A stretch of DNA of 64,000 bases, from positions 248,001-312,000 of the forward strand of contig NZ_CP014517.1 in NCBI RefSeq assembly GCF_001577265.1, written 5' to 3'. Under the pieces are notes generated by a model that was not told where the DNA came from, did not search any database, and worked only from the letters and a program-made list of their open reading frames with translations. This document shows positions 23,192 through 30,985 of the stretch, in pieces. The translations under genes were made by a program, and so were the position numbers. The stretch comes from Variovorax sp. PAMC 28711 (GTDB taxonomy: Bacteria > Pseudomonadota > Gammaproteobacteria > Burkholderiales > Burkholderiaceae_C). Positions within the stretch are counted from its first letter, which is position 1. Each line of letters starts with the position of its first letter.

Positions 23192-23431
23192 TTGGCAACC
23201 GACAACTTCACAGCGATCGACACCGAGCTGGACGCGCTCCGCAAGGTGATGCGCACCGCACCGGCCGAAGCCGCGGTTCTGACCGAAGCCGAGTTCCTCG
23301 AGTTCGCCGCGCATGTGTCTCGCCAGTGGGAGCGCTTCTGCGCCAGCGGCCGGATCAAGAGCGAGACGACTCGCGCAATGGCTGCTGCCTGCGTCCAGTA
23401 CGTCGAGCACAAGCGCAACACCAACACCTGA
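23192..23431 (+). CDS. Hypothetical phage early protein (TTG start)
   Basis: A 79-residue helical protein. It uses a TTG start, placed by an AAGGAG seven bases upstream. An Ala/Glu-rich segment (TEAEFLEFAAHVSRQWERF) follows. It is the first gene behind the repressor-controlled promoter. Function unknown. Confidence 0.6.
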   Translation: MATDNFTAIDTELDALRKVMRTAPAEAAVLTEAEFLEFAAHVSRQWERFCASGRIKSETTRAMAAACVQYVEHKRNTNT

Positions 23432-23480
23432 ACAGGCGATGCCGCGCGCCTGTTCAAGCGCGGCGACCTTGGAAATCCTC

Positions 23481-24335
23481 ATGAAGCACACGATCGTTCT
23501 ACTGGCCTGCCTTGCGGCCTTCTCTGCGTCGGCAACGAACTTCGGCCCGAGCTATGGCAACGCAACCAGCACGGCCAACGGCGGCGCTGCGTTCGGTGGC
23601 CAAGCCAACACCAGCGGCGGAAACATCAGCTCCAGCATCGGCGGCAGCGCAGCGGCCAACAACATCGGCGGATCGGCAACCGGCAACACGGGCTCGGTGA
23701 AGGACGCGACGCAGACGCTCACTGGCAACCAGGTGAACACGACTGGCGGCAGCGCTAACGTTTCCGGCGGTGCGCAGACCAACAACCTCAATGGCTCGGT
23801 CACTGGCGGCACGGCCACGACAACCAGCGGCGCAGCGACCACCACGGGCGGCAACATCGCCAGCGGTGTGAACGGTTCTGCAAAGCAAGGCCAGCAGCAG
23901 TCCACGGCGAGCGGTGTCAACGGCTCCGGCAACGCGCAGGGCAACAGCACCGCCGTCACGGTCGAAGGCTCCAGCACCGTCTACGAAGCCCAGGCGCGAA
24001 ACCCCGTGTCCACGGCCTACGCCGCCCCGTTGACCTCTGCGAACGGCACATGCATGGGCAGCAGCAGCGCCGGCGCGCAAGGCGTGTCGATGGGCGTTTC
24101 CTTCGGCACCACCTGGACGGACTCCGGTTGCGACGCTCGGTATGACGCGATTGCGCTGAGCCAGATCGGAGAGCGCGAAGCTGCGAAGGCCCGCCTGTGT
24201 CTGAAGCCGGAGATCGCAAAGGCATTCGAGGCAGCTGGCAAACCTTGCCCAGGCTCAGAAGCCCATCGCGCCGAAGCAATCCTCAACGGTGCCCCGGTCG
24301 CTCGCCGGCCCATGCCTTGGCAAGCCGGAGGCTGA
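23481..24335 (+). CDS. Exported Gly/Asn/Ser/Thr-rich repeat protein
   Basis: A 284-residue protein with signal peptide MKHTIVLLACLAAFSASA. Residues 20-170 are low-complexity beta-type repeats built on GGS/GGN/TTSG units (for example ANTSGGNISSSIGGS). The C-terminal 100 residues form a distinct domain with several Cys (CMGSSSAG, SGCDARYDA, ARLCLKPEI, GKPCPGSE). The layout suggests a surface or periplasmic protein. Odd for a repressor-controlled early phage operon; function unknown. Confidence 0.65.
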   Translation: MKHTIVLLACLAAFSASATNFGPSYGNATSTANGGAAFGGQANTSGGNISSSIGGSAAANNIGGSATGNTGSVKDATQTLTGNQVNTTGGSANVSGGAQTNNLNGSVTGGTATTTSGAATTTGGNIASGVNGSAKQGQQQSTASGVNGSGNAQGNSTAVTVEGSSTVYEAQARNPVSTAYAAPLTSANGTCMGSSSAGAQGVSMGVSFGTTWTDSGCDARYDAIALSQIGEREAAKARLCLKPEIAKAFEAAGKPCPGSEAHRAEAILNGAPVARRPMPWQAGG

Positions 24336-24339
24336 ACCC

Positions 24340-24495
24340 ATGGCCTACGACCTCCCCTTCACCGAAGAACAGCTGGCCGAGTTCGACCGCGCGCACCACG
24401 CCGCAAAGGTGTCGGGCTCTCTCGATCGGTGGAGCGATTGCCGCGCGCTGAACGAGCAGAACCAGCGCGACACGCTGGAAGGTGCAGCGTCATGA
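24340..24495 (+). CDS. Hypothetical small phage protein
   Basis: A 51-residue acidic helical protein starting MAYDLPFTEEQLAEFDR, with GGAGG a dozen bases upstream. Its stop overlaps the next start (ATGA). Function unknown. Confidence 0.6.
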   Translation: MAYDLPFTEEQLAEFDRAHHAAKVSGSLDRWSDCRALNEQNQRDTLEGAAS

Positions 24496-24761
24496 GCGCC
24501 CGTCAACCCACCCGGGCCTTCCTACTCAGCAATGCCCGCGCCCTGATCCAGCAAGCGTGCAGCGGCTGCGGACTGTCCCAAGCTGAAGTCCTTGGCGTGC
24601 TCTACACCCTGAACGCGAGTGCAGACATGCGCCAGTTCAGCGAGCACGACAAGGATCTGTTCCTTGACCTGATCGCAGCGCTCGAGCCGGAAGAAGAGCC
24701 TGAGCTGTTGTCGTTCAGGACGCTTGAGCCGGCCACGCTGGACACACGGGTGGAACTATGA
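24492..24761 (+). CDS. Hypothetical small phage protein
   Basis: An 89-residue protein starting MSARQPTRAFLLSNARAL, helical, with a CSGCGLSQAEVLGVLYTL segment and an acidic C-terminus. Start and stop lie in ATGA overlaps. No family recognised. Confidence 0.6.
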   Translation: MSARQPTRAFLLSNARALIQQACSGCGLSQAEVLGVLYTLNASADMRQFSEHDKDLFLDLIAALEPEEEPELLSFRTLEPATLDTRVEL

Positions 24762-24925
24762 CCACGCAAACCCGCTTCATCCACCGCATGGGCGATCACG
24801 TTCGCTCAGGCGCCGAGTACGGATGCGCCATAACCCGCCCTTCCCGTGAGCGCATGCCTGCTCACGAAAAGGCTCTCTACATCGTGGCCGTGCTGGCCCT
24901 CATCGTTATCTGGAGATTTGCATGA
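24758..24925 (+). CDS. Small membrane protein
   Basis: A 55-residue protein (MTTQTRFIHRMGDHVRS) with a C-terminal hydrophobic helix (ALYIVAVLALIVIWRF). Its ATG and stop are locked into ATGA overlaps with both neighbours. Together with the next gene it forms a pair of single-span proteins; role unknown. Confidence 0.6.
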   Translation: MTTQTRFIHRMGDHVRSGAEYGCAITRPSRERMPAHEKALYIVAVLALIVIWRFA

Positions 24926-25125
24926 CCACTCGTGACCTGACCGATCAAGACATTGATGGCTTCCTGATGGCGCACAAGCAGCGCGCAGAAGAAACCCGGT
25001 TCGCCCAGCTCGAGGCCGATTGGACGCCCAACACAGTGATGGAGGACTTCGTGATGTTGGCGGTCATTGCTTTGATCGCCCTGGCGGTTCCTGTGGGCTT
25101 CGTGCTCTGGAAGGTGTTGGGATGA
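24922..25125 (+). CDS. Small membrane protein
   Basis: A 67-residue protein starting MTTRDLTDQDIDGFLMAH. Hydrophilic first half and a membrane helix near residues 44-63 (VMLAVIALIALAVPVGFVL). Coupled by ATGA overlaps to both neighbours. Confidence 0.6.
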   Translation: MTTRDLTDQDIDGFLMAHKQRAEETRFAQLEADWTPNTVMEDFVMLAVIALIALAVPVGFVLWKVLG

Positions 25126-25238
25126 ACACCGCCCGCGACTTCCTGAGCGTCTTTCTGCTTTACCGACGCCACCGAAACGGCGTGAAGAACTCCGCTGTTG
25201 CTGCTTACCGAATCGCCGTGCTCCGGCTTCCGTTTTGA
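25122..25238 (+). CDS. Very small basic phage protein
   Basis: A 38-residue frame (MNTARDFLSVFLLYRRH) overlapping the previous stop by 4 nt and ending 7 nt before the annealing-protein start. Strongly basic. Translation is suggested by the coupling only. Confidence 0.45.
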   Translation: MNTARDFLSVFLLYRRHRNGVKNSAVAAYRIAVLRLPF

Positions 25239-25245
25239 GGACACC

Positions 25246-25836
25246 ATGAAAACCTATAACGAAGTCGCCGCGATCAACGTTGGCGAGAAGACTGAGCGCA
25301 AGGGCAACCTCACGTATCTGTCGTGGGCATGGGCTGTTGACCAGCTCCTGCGCTTGGATGCCACCGCAACCTGGGAGTACAAGGACCCGGTCTACTTCAA
25401 GGAGACGCTGATGGTCTTCTGCTCGGTGACGGCCTTTGGCAAGACCATGACCGCCCAGCTTCCGGTGATGGATCACAAGAACAAGGCCATTCCCCAGCCC
25501 GACGCATTCCAAGTAAACACGGCAATGCAGCGCTGTCTTGCTAAGGCCATCGCCTTGCACGGGCTGGGCCTCTACATCTACGCCGGGGAAGACCTGCCGC
25601 CCGATGAAGACGATGTGCCGCAGACCAGCCACGACCGCGAACGCATCATCCGCGCTGCTGCTGACATGGCAATCATCAAGTTCCAGGAGGGCAATGAAAT
25701 CGCGGCTTACGAGGAAGTTTCGGGAATCACGGACAACGAGGAAAAGCTGTACCTGTGGAACTACCTTAAGCCGCATTCCGCGCTGCGCTCGGCTATCAAG
25801 CGCCTGGCAACGGCTGACTCGAAAGTTCCCGCATGA
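25246..25836 (+). CDS. Single-strand annealing protein (DUF1071/Sak3-like)
   Basis: A 196-residue recombinase-like protein starting MKTYNEVAAINVGEKTE, with GAGGACACC upstream. LTYLSWAWAVDQLLRLD, then VTAFGKTMTAQLPVMDHKNKA and QRCLAKAIALHGLGLYIYAG, are the DUF1071 signature. These proteins anneal complementary single strands during phage recombination and should work with NinB and NinG encoded in the leftward operon. The C-terminal 60 residues are a variable helical tail. Confidence 0.85.
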   Translation: MKTYNEVAAINVGEKTERKGNLTYLSWAWAVDQLLRLDATATWEYKDPVYFKETLMVFCSVTAFGKTMTAQLPVMDHKNKAIPQPDAFQVNTAMQRCLAKAIALHGLGLYIYAGEDLPPDEDDVPQTSHDRERIIRAAADMAIIKFQEGNEIAAYEEVSGITDNEEKLYLWNYLKPHSALRSAIKRLATADSKVPA

Positions 25837-26114
25837 ACTCCCATCCCCACAAAGACGAAGGCATTGGCACTGCGGACGTGCAAACGCCTGGGCTGTACTG
25901 GCATGACAGTCAGCAGTTTGGCCGCCGCCTAATGCGCGTGTCCTACGTGAACTGGGCTTTCCCAAAGGGCCACGGAGACCGCCCTACGGACTACATGCCG
26001 GCGCGACTGAGGGCGAGCAGACCTGACGAAACGATGCACACGGACCGATTGACCATTTCGGAATGGGGTGGCGCTTGGAGTCCTGCTACCACCCCCACCG
26101 GGAGCCCGCAATGA
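25833..26114 (+). CDS. Hypothetical phage protein
   Basis: A 93-residue protein starting MNSHPHKDEGIGTADVQ, with aromatic strand-like stretches (GLYWHDSQQFGRRLMRV). ATGA overlaps at both ends. No family recognised. Confidence 0.6.
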   Translation: MNSHPHKDEGIGTADVQTPGLYWHDSQQFGRRLMRVSYVNWAFPKGHGDRPTDYMPARLRASRPDETMHTDRLTISEWGGAWSPATTPTGSPQ

Positions 26115-26557
26115 ACAAAGAGACGAATCAGAGCCTGCCGGAGTTGCGCAAAGCTCTGCTTGATGCCGCGAAATCCCTGCAAACGATCAGCGTTCAAGCA
26201 GGCCGGGGCGAGTTCATGACTGAAGACAGCGAGGTAAGGGCCTATGCCGCCAGCCGCGCACGAGTCGCATTTGACGCCCTTCAGGCAATCGCAGCGCCAC
26301 CGGAGGGATGGCAGCCGATTGAAACGGCGCCGAAGAATGGGACTGCGATCCTTGCTTTGTGGACGCGATTCCCTCACATGGACCTAAACCGAGATTGCTA
26401 CAGCGTGGTCGCATGGATCGATGACATGCATTGGGCCAGCATTGACGAGGTAGATCACGCTTTCGCAAGCCCCGACCGCTGGATGCCTCTGCCACCGCCA
26501 CCGAAAACCACCCCCGCTGCTCCCCTCGCGGTTGAACCCAAGGAGTCGAAGACATGA
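26111..26557 (+). CDS. DUF551-like phage protein
   Basis: A 148-residue protein starting MNKETNQSLPELRKALL. The N-terminus is helical; the C-terminal half has GWQPIETAPKNGTAILALW, WIDDMHWASID and DRWMPLPPPP, the DUF551-type pattern common in phage early operons. Molecular role unknown. Confidence 0.7.
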   Translation: MNKETNQSLPELRKALLDAAKSLQTISVQAGRGEFMTEDSEVRAYAASRARVAFDALQAIAAPPEGWQPIETAPKNGTAILALWTRFPHMDLNRDCYSVVAWIDDMHWASIDEVDHAFASPDRWMPLPPPPKTTPAAPLAVEPKESKT

Positions 26558-27066
26558 GCCAACAACCTACCGATGCGCAGATCGAAGCCGCAGCAAAAAT
26601 CATCGCCGAGTGCATGGACTACCCGTGGGCGCACATGCCGGAGCAAGGCCGAAAGACCATGCGCGAGCACGCCTCCAAGGTGGCCGCAGTCCTCTCCCTG
26701 CACCCAGCACCATCAGCAGCGGAACCGGGGGCGCCCAAACCCTACGCCTACGCGATCATCATTCCCGACGAGAGACGCGTTGAGCTTGTGCACGACTTAG
26801 ACGAGGCGGTAGACGAACTGACGAACTGCGCGTGTGAGGTGCTGCCGCTCTACGACCACCCCGCACCGAGCACTGCGCAAGGTCTGGATGATGCGGTGAA
26901 GCCGGCTATTTTTGGTGATGAAGACCATGTGTTGGTTCCTCGTGGCCTGCTTGGCGCAGCGTGCTCTGCGATCGACAAAAAGCGCGACGGCACCAAAGTA
27001 CTGGCTGAGTTGCGGCGCTACACAACCGGTGACCTGTCCGCAGCCAACAAAGGAGAGACGAAATGA
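26554..27066 (+). CDS. Hypothetical phage protein
   Basis: A 170-residue protein starting MSQQPTDAQIEAAAKII. Helical N-terminus, Pro/Ala linker near residue 50, then a strand-rich part (KPYAYAIIIPDERRVELV) and a C-terminal helix. Modular like the DUF551-type neighbour. Function unknown. Confidence 0.6.
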   Translation: MSQQPTDAQIEAAAKIIAECMDYPWAHMPEQGRKTMREHASKVAAVLSLHPAPSAAEPGAPKPYAYAIIIPDERRVELVHDLDEAVDELTNCACEVLPLYDHPAPSTAQGLDDAVKPAIFGDEDHVLVPRGLLGAACSAIDKKRDGTKVLAELRRYTTGDLSAANKGETK

Positions 27067-27761
27067 GCGGCACCCCCACCCTCCCCGCGCAGCCCATCAA
27101 GATCGTGCCGGGCGACGAGTTACACCTGACCATCCTCGGCGCACCGTTCGGCTTCAACTTCCTGACTGGCAAGGATCGTCAAGACATGCTCGCCTATGGC
27201 CGCGCAGTCTGGACCGCCGCCCTCGCATCCGGGGCGACACAGCCGAGCGAGCAAGCCGAAGAAGACGCAGCCGTGATCGACAAACTGGCGCGGCTTCTGG
27301 CTGGCGTTGCCATTGCGCTCAAAGGCGACGAACTGCCGCTACACCGGCACGGCTACCACGACCTCCCTGAATTGGCTGCAAAGCTCAGGCTTGAAGTCGA
27401 TCTGTGCCGCCATTTGTACCGCTCTCAGGCCACTCCACCCACAGGGGAGACGCAGGCAGTGCCGAGCGATGCGGCCCGCGATGTGCTGGCCGAGCGTCAG
27501 CGCCAGATCATGTCAGAGGGCTGGACGCCTGAGCATGATGACGCCCATGACGGGGGCACGCTGGCTGTGGCTGCTGCCTATTACGCGCTCAACGATGTGA
27601 GCCATACATATGGCTCCGTCTCTTGGCCTTGGGCATCCGAATGGTTGAAAGACAAAGGTCCCCGCCGCAACCTCGTTCGGGCTGGCGCGCTGATCATTGC
27701 TGAAATCGAGCGCCTTGACCGCGCAGCCCTTGCAACCCAGCCACCCAAGGACAAGCCATGA
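27063..27761 (+). CDS. Hypothetical phage protein with EGWTPEHDD motif
   Basis: A 232-residue protein starting MSGTPTLPAQPIKIV. The C-terminal half carries RDVLAERQRQIMSEGWTPEH followed by LAVAAAYYA and GPRRNLVRAGALIIAEIERL, a domain found repeatedly in phage small-gene operons. The N-terminal 130 residues are modular and variable. Function unknown. Confidence 0.65.
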   Translation: MSGTPTLPAQPIKIVPGDELHLTILGAPFGFNFLTGKDRQDMLAYGRAVWTAALASGATQPSEQAEEDAAVIDKLARLLAGVAIALKGDELPLHRHGYHDLPELAAKLRLEVDLCRHLYRSQATPPTGETQAVPSDAARDVLAERQRQIMSEGWTPEHDDAHDGGTLAVAAAYYALNDVSHTYGSVSWPWASEWLKDKGPRRNLVRAGALIIAEIERLDRAALATQPPKDKP

Positions 27762-27943
27762 ACCTCGTGCCAACTTGCAATTTCCGTTTTGAACGGCGCG
27801 CGGTAAGTGCCCCCGCCCAAACGATTGGCGGCGGAATGATTCGTGCCGAGCGGTTGATCCTGCAGCAGATGTTTTGGTCTGGCAACAAGCAGCTTTGGGT
27901 TGATGTGCCGACTGTTGAAGCAGAGAAAGAGCCCAAACCATGA
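27758..27943 (+). CDS. Hypothetical small phage protein
   Basis: A 61-residue protein starting MNLVPTCNFRFERRAVS, with strand-like VLQQ-type segments and an acidic tail. ATGA overlaps with both neighbours. Function unknown. Confidence 0.55.
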   Translation: MNLVPTCNFRFERRAVSAPAQTIGGGMIRAERLILQQMFWSGNKQLWVDVPTVEAEKEPKP

Positions 27944-28449
27944 CCAGCAACCCAGACGATACGGGGCGAGCCGCTCCTCTGGATGAGCGCGCACTGCCAC
28001 GCTTGACGGCGGGCTACATGGACGCATGCATGGGTAAGCCCGCCGACCACAATGAGATTGGACTGCACTACTTCATGGCCGGCTGGGTATCAGGGCGTGA
28101 AGCAATGGACCGCGCCAGCCTGCCGACAGAGGCGGACAAGGTGGATGCAGAACTTGCCATCGACAACGTGCTGTGCTCCGTGCTGCCCGGCGTTTACTAC
28201 ATGGACCCGCCCGATGGTGGCAGCGTCACGCCGCTTGAGCAGGTGCAGCGCATGGCGAAGGACGCTGCGCGCTATCGGTGGCTTAAGGAGACGTACACCG
28301 CCGCTAACTTCGATCCAGCCAGCCTCGATCTCGGCGACAAAGGCGTTGTGCTGATGTTCGTCGCACCGGACGACATGCTGGTGTCCTCGGATCTTGACGA
28401 AATGATCGATGACGCTGCTCGGCAGACACCAGGAGGTGGCAGTGAATGA
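27940..28449 (+). CDS. Hypothetical phage protein
   Basis: A 169-residue acidic protein starting MTSNPDDTGRAAPLDER. Contains YFMAGWVSGREAMDR and a central DAARYRWLKE segment typical of phage proteins of unknown function. It overlaps the methyltransferase start by 8 nt. Confidence 0.6.
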   Translation: MTSNPDDTGRAAPLDERALPRLTAGYMDACMGKPADHNEIGLHYFMAGWVSGREAMDRASLPTEADKVDAELAIDNVLCSVLPGVYYMDPPDGGSVTPLEQVQRMAKDAARYRWLKETYTAANFDPASLDLGDKGVVLMFVAPDDMLVSSDLDEMIDDAARQTPGGGSE

Positions 28450-29218
28450 GCTTCATCTATTCGCAGGCGCTGGTGGCGGCATCCTTGCAGGGCAGCTACT
28501 TGGACGCCGATGTGTTTGTGCCGTCGAGTACGAGCCCTACGCCCAAGCCGTCCTCGTCGCGCGCCAGAACGACGGCACTTTCCCCCCTTTCCCGATTTGG
28601 GATGACGTGCGAACCTTTGACGGCCGACCTTGGCGAGGCCGTGTTGATGTCGTGGCTGGCGGCTTCCCCTGCCAAGACATCAGCGCAGCCGGTGGTGGCG
28701 AAGGACTTGATGGTGAACGCTCCGGTCTCTGGAGCGAAATGGCGCGGGTCGTTTGCGAAGTACAACCCAGCCGAGTCGAAGTGGAAAACTCACCAATGCT
28801 CACTTCTCGGGGCTTGGACGAGTTCTCGGAGACTTGGCCGCGATGGGGTATGACTGTCGCTGGGGAGTCATTTCTGCTGCCGACGTGGACGCCCCCCACC
28901 TTCGAGAGCGAATCTGGATCAGCGCTCATTTGGCCGACCCCGATGGCAGGGAAGAAATGGCCGACACCGTGCGCCAGCGCGAGCAAAGGTTCGTCGCCTG
29001 GAGCCTTGACCCGCAAAAGCGGGAAGGACAGATCGAACGACAGGATCGATCACGCAGTCATGGCCTCAGACGGTGGCCAGCTGAACCCGGAGTGGGTCGA
29101 GTGGTTGATGGGCTGGCCTATCGGGCACACCGCATTAGAGCCCTTGGCAATGGACAGGTTAGCCGAGTGGCGGCGGTCGCATGGACTGTTCTATCAGGAG
29201 AGCGAAAGTGAGTGCTGA
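28442..29218 (+). CDS. Phage DNA cytosine-5 methyltransferase, reading frame displaced in the 3' half
   Basis: GTG start with AGGAGGT upstream (VNELHLFAGAGGGI). Residues 1-125 are a normal C5-methyltransferase: motif I FAGAGGG, motif IV GGFPCQDIS with catalytic Cys77, motif VI VENSP near 114-118. After SRGL (about 28811) the natural continuation, motifs VIII-X, lies in the -1 frame (28813-29211). The frame that stays open here instead gives a WPRWG...WVEWLMGWPIG sequence to 29218. A single missing base at 28811-28814 explains the switch. As read, the protein lacks motif X and is probably inactive. Confidence 0.75.
   Translation: MNELHLFAGAGGGILAGQLLGRRCVCAVEYEPYAQAVLVARQNDGTFPPFPIWDDVRTFDGRPWRGRVDVVAGGFPCQDISAAGGGEGLDGERSGLWSEMARVVCEVQPSRVEVENSPMLTSRGLDEFSETWPRWGMTVAGESFLLPTWTPPTFESESGSALIWPTPMAGKKWPTPCASASKGSSPGALTRKSGKDRSNDRIDHAVMASDGGQLNPEWVEWLMGWPIGHTALEPLAMDRLAEWRRSHGLFYQESESEC
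28446..28853 (+). other. Overlapping alternative-frame ORF within the methyltransferase gene
   Basis: Starts MSFIYSQALVAASLQGS, four bases after the methyltransferase start, in the +1 frame. Segments such as SRFGMTCEPLTADLGEA and SGAKWRGSFAKYNPAESKW resemble, from memory, a family of predicted phage proteins that overlap Dcm genes. It breaks at the same place as the methyltransferase and would continue in the frame ending at 29218 (DEFSETWPRWG... to ...WLMGWPIGHTALEPL). Whether it is translated is unknown. Confidence 0.4.
28813..29211 (+). pseudogene. Displaced C-terminal half of the cytosine-5 methyltransferase (motifs VIII-X)
   Basis: In the -1 frame relative to the methyltransferase start the sequence reads GLGRVLGDLAAMGYDCRWG, PHLRERIWISAHLAD and RIRALGNGQVSRVAAVAW, the expected motif VIII and motif X of C5-methyltransferases. 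Its stop TGA overlaps the GTG start of the HNH gene (GTGA), so this is the ancestral gene end. It has no own start site of note. Confidence 0.7.
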
Positions 29219-29690
29219 TAGCTACAAGGCTTGGGTCGAGAAAAATCCTGAACGCGCCGCCAACCGCTGGCAGGAATGGAAAGACCGCAACCCTGAAAAG
29301 GCGGCAGCAGCGTACAAAAAATGGTACGAAGCCAACAAAGAGACGGCCCGCGCGCAGAAGCGCGAAGTGATGAAAAGGCTTCGAGCCGAGAACCCTGACA
29401 AATACAACGCGCAATCAGTCGCCGCCAAAGCCAGAGAGCGGGAGCAGCTTTTCGAAATGTACGGGCATGTCTGCATGCGCTGCGGGTTCTCCGACAAGCG
29501 CGCCTTGACCTTGGATCACATCAAGAACAACGGCAACGTGGAGCGCGCCGAACTTGGAGAGCGTGGCGTCTATCGCAGGGCGAAGGCGTCGCATCAACCA
29601 GGCGACTATCAAATTCTCTGTATGAACTGCCAATTCATCAAGCGGACTGAAGCTGCAACAGCATGGCGCATCTTGAAGGAGACAGCATGA
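29208..29690 (+). CDS. HNH endonuclease
   Basis: A 160-residue protein with GTG start (VSADSYKAWVEKNPERA), GGAGAG five bases upstream. The N-terminal part has repeated K-NPE+A helical units like those in the HNH protein at 16005-16544. The C-terminal HNH domain has CMRCGFSDKRALTLDHIKNN and LCMNCQFIK. It is coupled to the true end of the methyltransferase. Probably a free-standing homing-type nuclease. Confidence 0.85.
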   Translation: MSADSYKAWVEKNPERAANRWQEWKDRNPEKAAAAYKKWYEANKETARAQKREVMKRLRAENPDKYNAQSVAAKAREREQLFEMYGHVCMRCGFSDKRALTLDHIKNNGNVERAELGERGVYRRAKASHQPGDYQILCMNCQFIKRTEAATAWRILKETA

Positions 29691-29914
29691 GCCTATTCCT
29701 CAATGCCGAAGACATCGCGGAACTCACCGGCATCCGGGCCGGCAAGGATGGCAAGAGCCGCGAAGAGCGGCAGATTGCTACGCTACGCCAGATGAAGATC
29801 CCGCACTACGTCAACGCCGTGGGCCGTCCGGTGGTCGCGCGCGCCGTCATCGAAGGAACTGGCGCCCAGCCGGCGCCGATCCTGTCATGGGAACCGAGGC
29901 TTGCGCATGGCTAA
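29687..29914 (+). CDS. DUF4224 protein (possible excisionase)
   Basis: A 75-residue protein starting MSLFLNAEDIAELTGIRA, with AAGGAG upstream. FLNAEDIAELTG, RQMKIPHYVNAVGRPVV are the DUF4224 features. Members sit beside tyrosine integrases and resemble winged-helix excisionases; its stop overlaps the integrase start by 8 nt. An excisionase role is likely but inferred from position. Confidence 0.75.
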   Translation: MSLFLNAEDIAELTGIRAGKDGKSREERQIATLRQMKIPHYVNAVGRPVVARAVIEGTGAQPAPILSWEPRLAHG

Positions 29915-30929
29915 AACCTCAATGCAGCACTTCCTCGCGCGGACTCAGAAGTCCGGACGGGTCTACTACTACTTCGACGCGGGCGGCAAACCACGCAAGG
30001 AAATCCCGCTCGGCAGCGACTACATCTCGGCGGTGCGCAAGTGGGCCGAGCTGAAGGCCCAGCACGAAGTGGCTGCAGCCGTAACCACCTTCCCAGAACT
30101 GGCTGCTCGCTACGAGCGCGAAGTCCTGCCCAACCTGGCGAAGAGCAGCCAGATCACCTACAAGGCCGACCTCAAGCACCTGCGCGCGTTCTTCGGAAAT
30201 CCGCCTGCGCCGCTGGATAGCATCCGCCCGAAGCACATCGATGCGCTACTGCAGTGGAAGAAAGACCACCCGACCACGGCCACCAGGCTCAAGCGCTTGT
30301 TCTCGGTCATGTTCAACCTGGCGCGCAAGTGGGACTACACGAACAACGCCAACCCCTGCGCCGGCATCAAGGGCTTCACCGCACCGAAGCGCGAGGTCTA
30401 CATCACGGACGCGATCTTCCGCGCGGTGTGGGAGCAGGCTACGGCCCCGCTGCGCGATGCGATGGATCTTGCCTACTTGACCGGGCAGCGCCCCGGCGAC
30501 GTGCTGGAGATGACCGAGAGGCACATCGTGGACGGCATGCTGGAGGTCAAGCAGCACAAGACCAAGACGCGCCGGCGCATCCGCATCGAAGGCGAGCTGG
30601 CGACCGTGATCCAGCGCATCAAGACGCGCAAGGAAGGCTACAAGGTCTGGAGCGCAAACCTCACGGTGAACCTGCGCGGGCTGCGCCTGGCGAAGAAGAC
30701 GATGCGGGAGATGTTCGTGACTGCGCGCGCGAAGGCGGCAGATGCGAATCCAGAGTTGCGCGAGGCAATCGAGGCGTTCTGGTTCTATGACCTGAGAGCG
30801 AAGGCGGCTGATGATGTGGCCGACGAGCACGACGACCAGACGGCATCGAACTTGCTCGGCCATGGGAGTGTGGCGATCACCACGCGGCACTATCTGCGCA
30901 AGGGCAAGATCGTTGCACCGACTCGCTGA
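29907..30929 (+). CDS. int: Tyrosine-type site-specific integrase
   Basis: A 340-residue recombinase that inserts and excises the prophage. The arm-binding/core N-terminus covers residues 1-160. Catalytic residues: Arg195 in TGQRPGDVL, box II YDLRAK with Arg297 (the usual His is Tyr294), His319 in LLGHG and nucleophile Tyr329 in TTRHYLR. It is the last phage gene, so the attachment site should lie just downstream. Confidence 0.93.
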   Translation: MAKTSMQHFLARTQKSGRVYYYFDAGGKPRKEIPLGSDYISAVRKWAELKAQHEVAAAVTTFPELAARYEREVLPNLAKSSQITYKADLKHLRAFFGNPPAPLDSIRPKHIDALLQWKKDHPTTATRLKRLFSVMFNLARKWDYTNNANPCAGIKGFTAPKREVYITDAIFRAVWEQATAPLRDAMDLAYLTGQRPGDVLEMTERHIVDGMLEVKQHKTKTRRRIRIEGELATVIQRIKTRKEGYKVWSANLTVNLRGLRLAKKTMREMFVTARAKAADANPELREAIEAFWFYDLRAKAADDVADEHDDQTASNLLGHGSVAITTRHYLRKGKIVAPTR

Positions 30930-30956
30930 ATGCGGAGCGCTCCGCAAAGGCATTCA
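30927..30956. repeat. Palindrome after the integrase, candidate attR area
   Basis: A perfect 16-bp palindrome TGCGGAGCGCTCCGCA (30931-30946) is nested in TGAATGC (30927-30933) and GCATTCA (30950-30956). It lies between the integrase stop and the first host gene. No T run follows, so it is not a normal terminator; the attachment core may be here. No tRNA is visible nearby. Confidence 0.4.
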
Positions 30957-30985
30957 AAAATGATAGCAACAAACCCGCACCAGCA

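Noticed and set aside
23157..23249. ATG just behind the early promoter (30-codon frame)
   Set aside because: Ser/Thr/Arg-rich and overlapped by the TTG-started gene that has a strong AAGGAG; probably not translated.
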